NCBI GenBank assembly: GCA_030538115.1
Contig: JAUNUP010000006.1
Span: 124,001-188,000, forward strand
Source: Dermatophilus congolensis
GTDB lineage: Bacteria; Actinomycetota; Actinomycetes; Actinomycetales; Dermatophilaceae
Direction of reading: 5' to 3'
Length of the DNA: 64,000 nt
The notes beneath the pieces are model-generated. The model was not told the origin of the DNA, did no database searches, and saw nothing but the letters and a program-made list of their open reading frames with translations. Position 1 is the first letter of the stretch; every line of letters starts with the position of its first letter. The position numbers and the translations under genes were made by a program. Of this stretch, positions 9,092-17,704 are shown in pieces.

Positions 9092-10795
9092 ATGACTTTT
9101 CCTGAGACCGACAGGTCGCACGATCCGTCATCCGAAGAACCCGTCTCCGCTCCAGAGGTCGAGCCGACGCAGCGCTCCGGCCTGTCGATCTCTGCGGTCT
9201 CCGATGTGGCCTGGAAGGCCTCGACCACACAGGTCGACCCGCTCGCTTCGACTGAGGCGTCCACTGCCTCCACGTCGCAGGGTCTGGTCGTCTCAGCCGT
9301 CCGCGACGCCGCCCGCGCGCAGACGTGGGCCGCGGGCGTGCTCACCACAGCGGGCACAGCCGACTCCGATGCAGAACCCCGACGTATCCCAGCATCCGCG
9401 CTGTTCAGCGCACTCGCGGGAGCTCTGGTCGTCGGCTACGGCACAGTGCTGGCGTGGGCTGTGCCGCTGATCGGCAGCGCCGGTGTCGACCCGTGGCCGA
9501 TATATCTAACGATGGGCGTCGGTGGCGTCGTCGCCCTGTTCGCGCTGCGGCCGCGGCCCACGGTGACGCTCGGGCTTCTCACGGTGTTCTGGGTGTGCTG
9601 GGTCGCCACCCTCCCCCTCGGCACGTACTGGTCGCCCGACGCCCGCACGGCGGTCAACGCGCAGGCCTCCGTGTACGCCTCCGCCCTGGCGATGCTGGCA
9701 CTCGTGGGGCTGGGCCTGACCCGTCCTGCGGCGTTCCGGTGGCTGTGGCTCTCGGTCGTCCTCACCACGCTGCCACTCGCGCTGAGGGAGGCCGTCTTCG
9801 GCGAATACCTCTACCCCTGGCACGGCGCGCTGGGCGCGCCCGTGGCGGTGTTCGTCAACCCCAACAACTACGCGACGATCCTCGTGCTCATGGTGGGCAT
9901 CGCGCTCGGTTGGATGACCGAACGCATCCCCCGGCCCGCCCGCTGGGGCCTCGGAATGCTGGTCGCAGTGTGCGTGTGGCTGATCGGCGCCACGACGAGC
10001 CGCGCCGCCCTGCTTGCCCTGGTGCTGGTGTTCGCCGCCTCGGCACTGCTCGCCGCCGAACGCCTCGGGCTTCGGAGGCGGTTCGCCACCCGCGCCCGCG
10101 AATTCGGTCGCCAACGCCCGTGGTTCTGGGTGGCGACCGGGGCGTCGTTGCTGGTCGCCGTGGCCGTAGCGGCGGCCGCCGCAGTGTCGGTGCTGGCCCG
10201 GGTGCTGCCCGGCGACGACGAGACGGTCCGCTCCGACAACCTGCGCCTCGAGTTCGTCGCGTTCGCGCTGCGGCAGTGGCGCGAGAACCCGTGGTTCGGC
10301 ACCGGAGCCGGCACCTACGAGCGGCTCTGGACCACCGACCCCACCGCCACGACCACCCGCCCTTCGGTTCCGCCGCACAACGGGTTCGTCGAGATCCTCT
10401 CCGAGAACGGCCTCGTCGTCGCCGCCCCGCTGTGCCTGCTGGTCCTCGCGCTCGCCTGGTACGCGGTGCGGCCGCTGGTCGCCTCCATCGTGCGGTTCAC
10501 CACAGCGCTCGTGTCGGATCCGGCTCCCCGGGCACCGTCGAACCGCACAGCACACGCGCGGGCGACGTCGTCGGATTCTTTGCCCAAGGGCCTCGATCAC
10601 GCCGGTTCGCGGCATCTCGTAGCCATGCACGTGCTCGCTTTCGTGCTCGCTGGACTGGTGATCAGCTCGCCTTTGCCGTGGTTTCCGTGGTGGCTGATGC
10701 TCGCCGGCGCGGTGGTGCACCGGGGCACACGGGTGTACTCCGCGGCGTTGCGCAGAGGCCCGAGGCCACCGGCACCCTCAGGAGGATTGACGTAG
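9092..10795 (+). CDS. O-antigen ligase/Wzy polymerase-family membrane protein
   Basis: A protein of about 567 residues. The first 100 residues are hydrophilic and Ser/Thr-rich, followed by roughly 10-12 hydrophobic segments. The large periplasmic loop carries RLEFVAFALRQWRENPWFGT and later PPHNGFVEILSENGLV, the Wzy_C/O-antigen-ligase signature with its conserved Arg and His. Such proteins polymerise or ligate lipid-linked glycans at the outer face of the membrane; in a Gram-positive this points to exopolysaccharide or teichoic/teichuronic glycan assembly. The start ATG at 9092 follows AGGGGTGAG. The next gene starts immediately after the stop, so they may be co-transcribed. Confidence 0.85.
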   Translation: MTFPETDRSHDPSSEEPVSAPEVEPTQRSGLSISAVSDVAWKASTTQVDPLASTEASTASTSQGLVVSAVRDAARAQTWAAGVLTTAGTADSDAEPRRIPASALFSALAGALVVGYGTVLAWAVPLIGSAGVDPWPIYLTMGVGGVVALFALRPRPTVTLGLLTVFWVCWVATLPLGTYWSPDARTAVNAQASVYASALAMLALVGLGLTRPAAFRWLWLSVVLTTLPLALREAVFGEYLYPWHGALGAPVAVFVNPNNYATILVLMVGIALGWMTERIPRPARWGLGMLVAVCVWLIGATTSRAALLALVLVFAASALLAAERLGLRRRFATRAREFGRQRPWFWVATGASLLVAVAVAAAAAVSVLARVLPGDDETVRSDNLRLEFVAFALRQWRENPWFGTGAGTYERLWTTDPTATTTRPSVPPHNGFVEILSENGLVVAAPLCLLVLALAWYAVRPLVASIVRFTTALVSDPAPRAPSNRTAHARATSSDSLPKGLDHAGSRHLVAMHVLAFVLAGLVISSPLPWFPWWLMLAGAVVHRGTRVYSAALRRGPRPPAPSGGLT

Positions 10796-10796
10796 C

Positions 10797-11642
10797 GTGA
10801 GAGACATGCCGGTCCCTACTTACGAGCTCAACGACGGCTCAACTCTTCCCGTCATCGGCTTCGGCACCTACCCGCTGCGTGGCGAAGAGGGTGTCGTCGC
10901 GATGGTCGGCGCGCTCGAGGCCGGTTACCGACTTCTCGACTCCGCGGTGAACTACGAGAACGAGGAGGAGGTCGGCGAGGCCCTGCGGCGCAGCGGCCTC
11001 GCGCGCGACGAGGTGCAGCTCACCACCAAGATCCCCGGTCGCCACCACGCGTACTCCGAGACGATCCGCAGCCTCGAAGAGTCGCTGCGTCGCATGCAGG
11101 TCGACTACATCGACGTCGCGATGATCCATTGGCCCAACCCCAACGTCGGGCTGTACCGCGAAGCCTGGCGCGGCCTCGTCGAGGCCCGCGACCGCGACCT
11201 CGTGCGCGCTATCGGCGTCAGCAACTTCACCAAGCGCTTTCTCGCCGACATCATCGAAGACTCGGGCGTGACGCCGGCGGTCAACCAGATCGAGCTGCAC
11301 CCCTACTTTCCGCAGGGCCAGATGCGGGCGGTCAACGAGCATCTCGACATCTGCACGATGTCGTGGAGCCCGCTCGGCAAGGCCAGCGCTCCGTTCGCCG
11401 AACCGCCCGTCGCCACCGCGGCTGAGGCTCACGGGGTCACGCCCGCCCAGGTGATTCTCCGCTGGCAGGTGCAGCTCGGCGCCCTGCCGCTGCCGAAATC
11501 GAGTGACCCGCAACGGCAGCGCGAGAACATCGACATCTTCGGCTTCGACCTGACCGACGACGAGGTCGAGGCGATCACCCAGCTCGGGCGCCCCGACGGC
11601 CGCCTGTTCGACGGAGACCCGAACACGCACGAAGAGATGTGA
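10797..11642 (+). CDS. aldo/keto reductase (AKR5-like)
   Basis: A 281-residue NADPH-dependent carbonyl reductase of the aldo/keto reductase superfamily. The catalytic tetrad is complete: D48 in LLDSAVNY, Y53, K78 in TTKIPG and H111 in MIHWP. The NADPH-site segment PLPKSSDPQRQRENIDIF is present near residues 232-249. The architecture resembles 2,5-diketo-D-gluconate reductases, but many substrates are possible. GTG 10797 has AGGAGG 11 bases upstream; the ATG at 10806 is an alternative. It begins one base after the stop of the polymerase gene. Confidence 0.93.
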   Translation: MRDMPVPTYELNDGSTLPVIGFGTYPLRGEEGVVAMVGALEAGYRLLDSAVNYENEEEVGEALRRSGLARDEVQLTTKIPGRHHAYSETIRSLEESLRRMQVDYIDVAMIHWPNPNVGLYREAWRGLVEARDRDLVRAIGVSNFTKRFLADIIEDSGVTPAVNQIELHPYFPQGQMRAVNEHLDICTMSWSPLGKASAPFAEPPVATAAEAHGVTPAQVILRWQVQLGALPLPKSSDPQRQRENIDIFGFDLTDDEVEAITQLGRPDGRLFDGDPNTHEEM

Positions 11643-11753
11643 CCCGGACGAGCGACCGACAACGGCGCAGGATCGACTCCACCCTGCCGATGGGTAGGTC
11701 ACGAGTCGATCACATCGGGGCAGGGACGCCCCGGTGGCCCCGAGGAGAAGGTC

Positions 11754-12188
11754 ATGTCCGTACTGACAGTGCCGCGCAACAGCATGGATGCTGCGCGCGC
11801 CCCCATCGATGAAAGCTCCACGTCCAACAGCACCTCCGTCATTCTGGAGGGCGCACTGTACGACGACCCCGTGACCTGCCAGCGCGCGCTCGCGGCTCTC
11901 ATCGCCGACGAACTCATCGCGGTGGAGGCGTGGGCACCGGTCAACGTCATCGAGCTGGCCGACAGCAACTGGGCCGTCGACGTGCCCGGTGCCGCCGGCG
12001 GCGAGCACGGAGTGGTGATCGTGCCCCGCATCATGGGCGCCGACATCGACTCCGTGCGCTGGGAGCTGCTGGCTCGCAGCGCGAACGGTGGACCTGAGGC
12101 CGACTCTGCGCCGCTCGTGGTCGAGTTTCTCGGACTGCAGCCGCGCCTCGTGCACGAACTGCTGGCGCTGGTCCGCACCAGCGCGTAG
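11754..12188 (+). CDS. small actinobacterial protein of unknown function (paralogue A)
   Basis: A 144-residue soluble protein that I cannot assign to a named family. It is acidic and is predicted to be alpha/beta. It is clearly related to the protein encoded at 12946-13446. Both share an opening EGxxxDDPxxxQRxLA, a tryptophan in a NWAVDV/DWTVEL strand, a xxADIDxVxWxxLxxxxNG-like segment and a final LGLxPxLVxxLxxL helix. The start ATG follows GGAGAAGG. The two paralogues lie on the same strand with a lipoprotein gene on the opposite strand between them, suggesting an old tandem duplication. Confidence 0.75.
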   Translation: MSVLTVPRNSMDAARAPIDESSTSNSTSVILEGALYDDPVTCQRALAALIADELIAVEAWAPVNVIELADSNWAVDVPGAAGGEHGVVIVPRIMGADIDSVRWELLARSANGGPEADSAPLVVEFLGLQPRLVHELLALVRTSA

Positions 12189-12216
12189 CGACCCCCAGGC
12201 CTATCCGCGCACATGC

Positions 12217-12663
12217 CTATCCGCGCACGGCGCTGACGTCGACGACCACGCACGTCACCTCTCCGCGCAGGCCCGTGCGCACGCCCGTCTCGACTGCCTC
12301 GGTGGATTCGCCGGCGTCGAGTCGCGTCGCGATGAGACCCACTCCGTCGACCCGACGGCCGTCTTGCCTCACCTCGACCGTGGCGACGTAGCTGGCCGGC
12401 GAGGAGCCGGTGTTCGTGATCGTGCCCCCGACAGCGGTCGCGCCCGTCGCGTTCAGTTCGCACCGCTCGATCGCCACATCGTCGGTGGGCACGCGGGTCG
12501 CCGCCACCGAGCCCATCGACACGCCTGCGCCGACGTGCACCCGCGGCGCTGCCTGCGTCTGTGTCGCAGGCGCCTGGGCATGCCCCGTCTTCATCTCGCC
12601 CGCACACGCGCTGAGCAATGCGAGCGAGCCGACCAGCCCGACTGCAATGGGTCGCCAATTCAT
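12217..12663 (-). CDS. lipoprotein with FxLYD-like domain
   Basis: A 148-residue secreted lipoprotein. The signal peptide ends in the lipobox LLSAC at about residues 16-20. The mature part contains a single beta-rich domain (ERCELNATGATAVGGTITNT, then SYVATVEVRQDG and a VxCVVxDV end), similar to the FxLYD domains of actinobacterial surface proteins. Two cysteines may form a disulfide. The start at 12663 places the signal peptide at the very N-terminus. It is convergent with the gene at 11754 and upstream-divergent from the one at 12946. No specific function can be given. Confidence 0.72.
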   Translation of the reverse strand: MNWRPIAVGLVGSLALLSACAGEMKTGHAQAPATQTQAAPRVHVGAGVSMGSVAATRVPTDDVAIERCELNATGATAVGGTITNTGSSPASYVATVEVRQDGRRVDGVGLIATRLDAGESTEAVETGVRTGLRGEVTCVVVDVSAVRG

Positions 12664-12945
12664 CCGATCCGCCCCTGCCCCGATGCGGCGCCGTCGAACA
12701 AAGCGCCGATCTCCCGAAATCCCCAGACCCATAGTATTGCGAGTTTTCGCAGGTCAATGCATACATGAGTCCCATACGGGCGTCCTGCGACCCCCGCGAA
12801 TCCTGAACTGACCGAATGCTGCATGTGAACTGACTCCGAATTTACTCAGAAACCGTCTCAGCCCTGTAACTGCCGCCGTTCGCGGGCGATGGGAGGGGTG
12901 AACCGACCACGAGTGACGCGCCCGCGGGCGCCCAGGAGGAAGACA

Positions 12946-13446
12946 GTGTTGACCCAAGTGGTCGAACGGCACGAGATGCGCCGCGCGTGCGGTGCCGTGC
13001 ACGAGAACGATCCGGCAGACCTCGGCCTGCAAGTACTCATCGAGGGCCTGTTCCTCGATGACCCCGCCGAAGCGCAGCGATGCCTCGCGTCGTTCGCGTA
13101 CCAGCACCTCTCCGACGGTCCGTACGCGGGCAGGCTCGGGCGCCGCCTCGACGGCGACTGGACGGTGGAGTTGGAGGGTGAAGACGGCCGCTGGCTCGTC
13201 ATGCGCCCCGTCACCCGTGACTGCGCCGACATCGACCAGGTGTACTGGGACGTGCTGCTGCACGACACCAACGCTCCGTTCGGCGCCACTGACGGTTCCG
13301 ACGCCGTCCCGGCCACCGATGCGCTCGTCAGCGAGCACCTCGGGCTCGACCCCACGCTCGTCGACGACCTCGTCGAGATCGCCTTGTCGACTCCGGTCGT
13401 GGAGCGCGAGTTCCGTCCACTGGTCGACGAATCCGCCGCGAAGTGA
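12946..13446 (+). CDS. small actinobacterial protein of unknown function (paralogue B)
   Basis: A 166-residue soluble protein, related over most of its length to the protein at 11754-12188 (shared DDPxxxQRxLA, a DxxWxVxL strand, CADIDQVYWDVLL and a final LGLDPTLVDDL helix). GTG 12946 is chosen because AGGAGGA (12934-12940) lies at ideal spacing; an upstream ATG at 12889 has no such site. The protein is acidic with no membrane segment or signal peptide. No family name can be assigned. Confidence 0.75.
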   Translation: MLTQVVERHEMRRACGAVHENDPADLGLQVLIEGLFLDDPAEAQRCLASFAYQHLSDGPYAGRLGRRLDGDWTVELEGEDGRWLVMRPVTRDCADIDQVYWDVLLHDTNAPFGATDGSDAVPATDALVSEHLGLDPTLVDDLVEIALSTPVVEREFRPLVDESAAK

Positions 13447-13611
13447 GCGTTTTTCGCTGCCGGTAGCAAATTTTCTCGGGTCGATCCCCTCCCGTGGCAC
13501 CCCGTAATGTGAGACGATCGTCCAATTACCACTCCACGCGGAGTGGGCGGTGCACAGGCTGGGGGGCCTTCTCACCGCAGGTTTGACGGCGTCAGGGGGA
13601 GGCGACCACCA

Positions 13612-15555
13612 ATGACCTTGTGGACCGGAGATATCGATCTTCGCGATCACTCGCGCGGCTCTGCTCGCCGAGTTCCGCTCGCGCGTCTGCGCTCTGCCGA
13701 AAAGGCCATCGAGCCGCAACCCGTGCGTCTCGAGCCGTTCGCGGCACCGCTCATCGACACCGACATAGACACTGACACGAGTGCCGCCCACGCCGACTGG
13801 CGTGCCGGGCGCAGCTTCACCTGGGTCACCTCGTCGGGCCGCGCCATACCCGTTCGTATCGACACTCCGCCGTTCGGCCGCATCCGCGGCGCCGTCGTCA
13901 TCGTGCCCTCACTAGGGCGCGAGACCGTCGTCTCCTACCGCACGGTGCGCTCTCTCGCCGTGCGCGCCGCCCGCGCCGGGCTCGTCGCGCTGAGCTTCTC
14001 CCTCTCGGGAGACGGCGACTCCGAAGACCTGCGGCCCGGCGACGACGCGGTTCAAGCCTGGACAGAGGACGTACGCGCGGTCGCAGCGCTGGCCCACGAC
14101 CTCGTTCGCGGCGCTGGCTCCAGCGAAGACGGCGACGCCCTGCCGGTCAGCTTCGTCGGCCTGCGTCTCGGCGGTGCTCTCGTGCAGCGTCTGCACGACC
14201 TCGACGGCGCCGATGACAGTGCCGACCGCGCGCGCGGCGCCTACGTCGTGTGGGAGCCGGTCTCGGGAGTCTCGTTCCTGCGTCACCACATGCAGCTCAG
14301 GGCCACCGGCGTGCCCGGCGACCCGGTCACCGACGGCGTCGAGCTCGACGGCTACCTGCTCACGCAGGCCCAGGCCAGCTCACTGCGCACCCTCCCGGCC
14401 GCCCGGCGACCCCGGGCGAACGCGTACCCCGAGCAGGCCCTCTCCCACGGTGAGCTGCACATTCGCTTCGAGGCCGACCGTCGCGACTCCGTGCGACTGG
14501 CTCTCGGGGCCACCTACTTCGCTCACGTACCGCTGGGCGCGCTCGACGAGATCGTCTCGATCCTGCCCACCGGCGACCCCCGGGCCATGCAGACCTGGAC
14601 TCCGGTGACGCAGGCGACCATGCAGGTCATCGATGACGCAGGCGTCACGCACGAGGTGCTCGAGACCCTCGTGGAGGCGGGCCCGTCGCGCCTGCCCGCC
14701 ATCGTCACCAGCTCCCCCGGCAGCCACCCGCGTCACGGGCTCACGCTGTCGGCGATGGGCGCCGAGGTGAAGTGGGGGCCCGGCCGGGTCTGGACTCGGG
14801 CCGCTCGCGTACTCGCGCCGGCCGGAGTGGTGTCGATCCGGGCCGACCGCAGCCTCATCGGCGACGACGTCGACCCCGACAACGCCCGCGAACCGAACCC
14901 GTACACCGACGCCTCGGTCGCCGACGCCTCGTCGGCGGTCAAGGCCCTGCGCGACGCGGTGGTCGCCACGTACGGCGCCGAGGTCGCGGCCACGCTGCCC
15001 GTCGCCACCGCCGGTGTCTGCGCCGGCACGTGGAGCCAGCTACGCGCTGCCGCCGACCAGCCGATCGACATGGTCATCGCGGTCAACCCGGTGCACTGGA
15101 ACCCCGACGCCACGCTCTACACCGAGGCCTTCTTCGACCACTACCACGGCGAAGAGGCGCCCGACCTCGACAATCCCTGCGACGCGAGTGCGCCTGCGTT
15201 CGGCGAGATCATGAACGACCCCAAGCGGGCCGCCTCCGAGCTCAAGAGCATGCTCAGCCGCGAGATCGCGATCCGCTTTCCGCGCATCCGGTCGGCGATG
15301 CGTCCCGAGGTGCCGGTCGACAAGGTGCGGTACCTGCTCGACGACGTCATCCGCGGCACGCACGTGCACCTGGTGTTCGGCACCGAGGAAGAGCGGATCT
15401 TCAACGGCAAGGGTGGCCGCCGCGCGATGTACCGAGCCGCCCACCGCGGTGTTCCGGTGCGGATCGAGCGGCTCGGCAACCTCGACCACAGCCTCCTGTC
15501 GGAGAAGGCCCGCCGAGACACCCTCGACCTGCTGCGCCGCCTGCTGGTGCGCTGA
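13612..15555 (+). CDS. double alpha/beta-hydrolase-fold protein with non-serine nucleophile elbows
   Basis: A protein of about 647 residues with two alpha/beta-hydrolase-like halves. The first half has a strand-rich start (GAVVIVPSLGRE, residues 93-104) and an elbow GLRLGG at 183-188, where the usual Ser is replaced by Arg, as in exosortase-system-associated and related pseudo-hydrolases. The second half has an elbow GVCAG at 468-472, with Cys470 in the nucleophile position, and ends with NLDHSLL containing H626, which fits a catalytic histidine. A thiol-based hydrolase or acyltransferase is therefore possible. No signal peptide is seen. ATG 13612 follows GGGGGAGG. Its place next to a secreted PIG-L deacetylase gene may hint at glycan metabolism, but this is inference. 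Confidence 0.7.
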   Translation: MTLWTGDIDLRDHSRGSARRVPLARLRSAEKAIEPQPVRLEPFAAPLIDTDIDTDTSAAHADWRAGRSFTWVTSSGRAIPVRIDTPPFGRIRGAVVIVPSLGRETVVSYRTVRSLAVRAARAGLVALSFSLSGDGDSEDLRPGDDAVQAWTEDVRAVAALAHDLVRGAGSSEDGDALPVSFVGLRLGGALVQRLHDLDGADDSADRARGAYVVWEPVSGVSFLRHHMQLRATGVPGDPVTDGVELDGYLLTQAQASSLRTLPAARRPRANAYPEQALSHGELHIRFEADRRDSVRLALGATYFAHVPLGALDEIVSILPTGDPRAMQTWTPVTQATMQVIDDAGVTHEVLETLVEAGPSRLPAIVTSSPGSHPRHGLTLSAMGAEVKWGPGRVWTRAARVLAPAGVVSIRADRSLIGDDVDPDNAREPNPYTDASVADASSAVKALRDAVVATYGAEVAATLPVATAGVCAGTWSQLRAAADQPIDMVIAVNPVHWNPDATLYTEAFFDHYHGEEAPDLDNPCDASAPAFGEIMNDPKRAASELKSMLSREIAIRFPRIRSAMRPEVPVDKVRYLLDDVIRGTHVHLVFGTEEERIFNGKGGRRAMYRAAHRGVPVRIERLGNLDHSLLSEKARRDTLDLLRRLLVR

Positions 15556-15560
15556 GCGCC

Positions 15561-16475
15561 TCAGCGGTGGATGTAGCTGGAGAGGGAGTCGAACAGACCT
15601 CTGGCCGGCGCCTTCACCGCCGCCGGCTTCCAGACGCGTCCGTTCGGGGCGATCTGCCAGGTGCGCAGAGCCTCGCCTCCGAACGCGGCCGCCACCGAAA
15701 CCCAGCCGACGGCCCAACGGTTCGACTCCGGCTTGACGACGCCGTACTCGCGGGCCGCGGCCCTGATGGCGGCACGGTCGGCGTTCGTCGCGGGGGCGAT
15801 GCGCACGAGCGACTTCTTCGCCGGCAGGTGGTACTGCGGGTAGTGGTAGGTCGTCTGCGCGACCTTGCGTGAGGCAGCGATGCGCCGCAGTTGAATGCCC
15901 AGCGTGCGGTGATCGCGGCTGGGGTCGACGTCACTCATCGTGTTGTAGGCGGCACTGCGGCCGAACCTGTCGATGGCCGCGTTGACGAACGCCGCAGAGG
16001 TGGCAGCTGTGAGGTTGCCGTCGGCGACCCGCTTCCAGCGCGGCAGCGACAGGTGCACATTCGCGGCGGGCACGCCGAGCCGCCTCGCAGAGGCCCTGAA
16101 CTCCGCGTCGCGCGACTGAGCGAACCGCTCGGTCGACAGCGAGGTCCGCACCGTCATTCTCGTGTCGGCTCGCGGGTGAACGCCCCGAGCCAAGGCCGCG
16201 CGGGCCGCTGAACTCTGCCCGGTCGTCATCAGAACGAGGTGTACGTTCGCGGCTCCGACCTCGCGGATGCTGCGGCGGATCGTCGCCGCCATGCTGAGCA
16301 CCTCGTCGTCTTGGTGCGGCACGAGGTACACGTGGGTCCGTGGCGTGGCTGCCGCGGGCTTCGCGCCAGCGGCGGCGGGCGCTGCGGCGGCGGCGCCACT
16401 TGGGACGCCTGCGACACCGATGGTCACGAGCAGAGTTGCGGTTGCGGTTGCTGTCACGGCGCGTGAGAACCCCAC
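15561..16475 (-). CDS. secreted PIG-L-family (LmbE-like) deacetylase
   Basis: A protein of about 304 residues. A signal peptide or N-terminal anchor covers about residues 5-30, followed by an Ala/Pro-rich spacer. The zinc-binding PHQDDE motif sits at residues 53-58, with the third ligand likely H189 in SRDHRTLG, both diagnostic of the PIG-L/LmbE N-acetylglucosaminyl deacetylase family. Actinobacterial relatives in the cytoplasm make or use mycothiol; this one is exported and so more probably acts on cell-wall or extracellular sugar. GTG 16475 preceded by GGAGG gives a proper signal peptide. It is convergent with the upstream hydrolase gene, with 5 bases between stops. Confidence 0.87.
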   Translation of the reverse strand: MGFSRAVTATATATLLVTIGVAGVPSGAAAAAPAAAGAKPAAATPRTHVYLVPHQDDEVLSMAATIRRSIREVGAANVHLVLMTTGQSSAARAALARGVHPRADTRMTVRTSLSTERFAQSRDAEFRASARRLGVPAANVHLSLPRWKRVADGNLTAATSAAFVNAAIDRFGRSAAYNTMSDVDPSRDHRTLGIQLRRIAASRKVAQTTYHYPQYHLPAKKSLVRIAPATNADRAAIRAAAREYGVVKPESNRWAVGWVSVAAAFGGEALRTWQIAPNGRVWKPAAVKAPARGLFDSLSSYIHR

Positions 16476-16902
16476 ACGGCCTCCGTTCAGGCATGGCCCG
16501 GAGGTCGTGCACGGCACGACGGTGCACTGCGCGTCGAGCGCGACCCCCATCGCTCTCGACGCTGCTACTGCGTCTGCCCTGATCCCCCAGGCGGGCGTCC
16601 GGCGCCCCACGCGCCGGGAGCGCCAATGGACGCTCGTCCAAGAACCTAGCGGCGATTCAGTACGCCGTCAGCACCCACATTTCTGCAGGTGGGAAGCACT
16701 ACGCCGATCTCTCGGTGGCCCAACGCGACTCGCTCGGCACACCCCGCAAACCCGGCACCCACACCCGGGGGAAGAGCACGCCACACCCGGAGCCGGGCAC
16801 ACAGAAACGCCCCCGCGGGGCGCTGTCCCGTGTAGGAGCGCAAGCCCGCGAGGGCGTTGGTCTGGGTAATTCAGACTGTGTAGCTCAGGCGTTGTGCTGA
16901 GC
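16476..16902 (-). other. gene-free stretch between the PIG-L and phasin-like genes
   Basis: No gene is supported in these 427 bases. The only structure seen is the inverted repeat at 16806-16858, described as a terminator for the phasin-like gene. The rest probably holds the promoter of the PIG-L gene, but no clear -35/-10 pair is visible. Confidence 0.4.
16806..16858 (-). terminator. inverted repeat, probable terminator of the phasin-like gene
   Basis: AACGCCCCCGCGGG (16806-16819) pairs with CCCGCGAGGGCGTT (16845-16858), 13 of 14 positions complementary. A second small GC-rich palindrome, GCCCCGCGGGGGC on the minus strand, lies within. On the minus strand the stem ends in GTTTC, a weak U-tract. 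It lies 45 bases past the stop of the gene at 16903. Confidence 0.6.
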
Positions 16903-17466
16903 TCAGCCCTCGATCTTCTTCTCGACGTCGTCCGCGGCGTCAGCGACCTTGTCGCCAGCCTCGTCGGTCTTGTCCTTGGCAGTGTCAACAGCGTCGGAGA
17001 GCTCGCCCTCGATGACCTCACCCTTGGCGCGGGCCTTGCCGGTCAGGTCGGAGACGGCCTCGCGGGCGGCCTTGAGCTGCTCGTTCATGGTCTCGGCGAC
17101 CTGGTGCATCTGCTCTTCGATCTTGGCGGCCACACCGTCGCCGTCACCCTTGGCGGAGGCGAACAGAGCCGAAGCCTGCTCCTTGCCCTTCTCGCCCATC
17201 TCCTCGGCCTTGTTCATGGCCGACTTGGTGGCCTCGACCTGGAAGCCGACGACCTTCTTGGTCATGGCGCGCTGAGTCTCGATGGCCTTGACCCAGCGGT
17301 CGAAGAACTCGTCGACACCCTTCTCGGGGTCCAGGTCGGCGAAGCTGGGGAACTTGACCTTCTTGCCGGCGTTCTCGGTGATGGACTCGAACGACTTGAT
17401 CCAGTTCTCCTGCACCTTGCGGGCGGAGTCGACGTAGGACTGCATGAACTCGGGAACGAACGACAT
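16903..17466 (-). CDS. phasin-like coiled-coil protein
   Basis: A 187-residue, almost wholly helical protein of the phasin-like type. Residues about 40-80 contain FADLDPEKGVDEFFDRWVKA and TQRAMTKKVVG, followed by long amphipathic helices and a highly charged, Asp/Lys/Ala-rich tail (about 150-187). Phasins coat polyhydroxyalkanoate granules, but actinobacterial relatives also include surface and stress proteins. The segment around DLDP and FFD is shared with the protein at 18359-19186, so the two are paralogues. A good promoter precedes it (17583-17611) and the start has AAGGAGAAG. No PHA synthase gene is in the window. Confidence 0.8.
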   Translation of the reverse strand: MSFVPEFMQSYVDSARKVQENWIKSFESITENAGKKVKFPSFADLDPEKGVDEFFDRWVKAIETQRAMTKKVVGFQVEATKSAMNKAEEMGEKGKEQASALFASAKGDGDGVAAKIEEQMHQVAETMNEQLKAAREAVSDLTGKARAKGEVIEGELSDAVDTAKDKTDEAGDKVADAADDVEKKIEG

Positions 17467-17582
17467 GTGCTTCTCCTTGCGGACGAACGGGCGGGTGATT
17501 GACCGGAACGGGTGGCGGCGGGCCGCTCCGGTCGATCGGGTCGATCAGGTTGTCGTGAACGACCGCCTGACTCTTGATTGAA

Positions 17583-17611
17583 ATACTACGCACGCGATTG
17601 GTGCTTGGCAA
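17583..17611 (-). promoter_or_regulatory. promoter of the phasin-like gene with shared operator-like motif
   Basis: Read on the minus strand: -35 TTGCCA (17606-17611), 17-base spacer, -10 TAGTAT (17583-17588), an unusually good sigma-A type match. The sequence across and after the -10, TAGTATTTCAATCA, is nearly the same as that at the promoters of 18359-19186 and 19396-19767, so it could be a binding site for a common regulator. Confidence 0.65.
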
Positions 17612-17704
17612 CCCAAGCACGCAGATTCGTTGCCCAATCGGCGCTTGACGAGGGATCGAACGCTCCGCAAGGTGCCCGACTTCGTCGGCGGGCATAGTGG
17701 ATCC

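Noticed and set aside
12634..12740. Upstream extension of the lipoprotein gene at 12217 to give 171 residues
   Set aside because: The extra 23 residues would precede the signal peptide and bear basic, non-conserved sequence; the Met at 12663 begins a normal lipoprotein signal.
16903..17466. Firm assignment as a polyhydroxyalkanoate granule protein
   Set aside because: No PHA synthase or depolymerase gene is near, so only a phasin-like fold is claimed.
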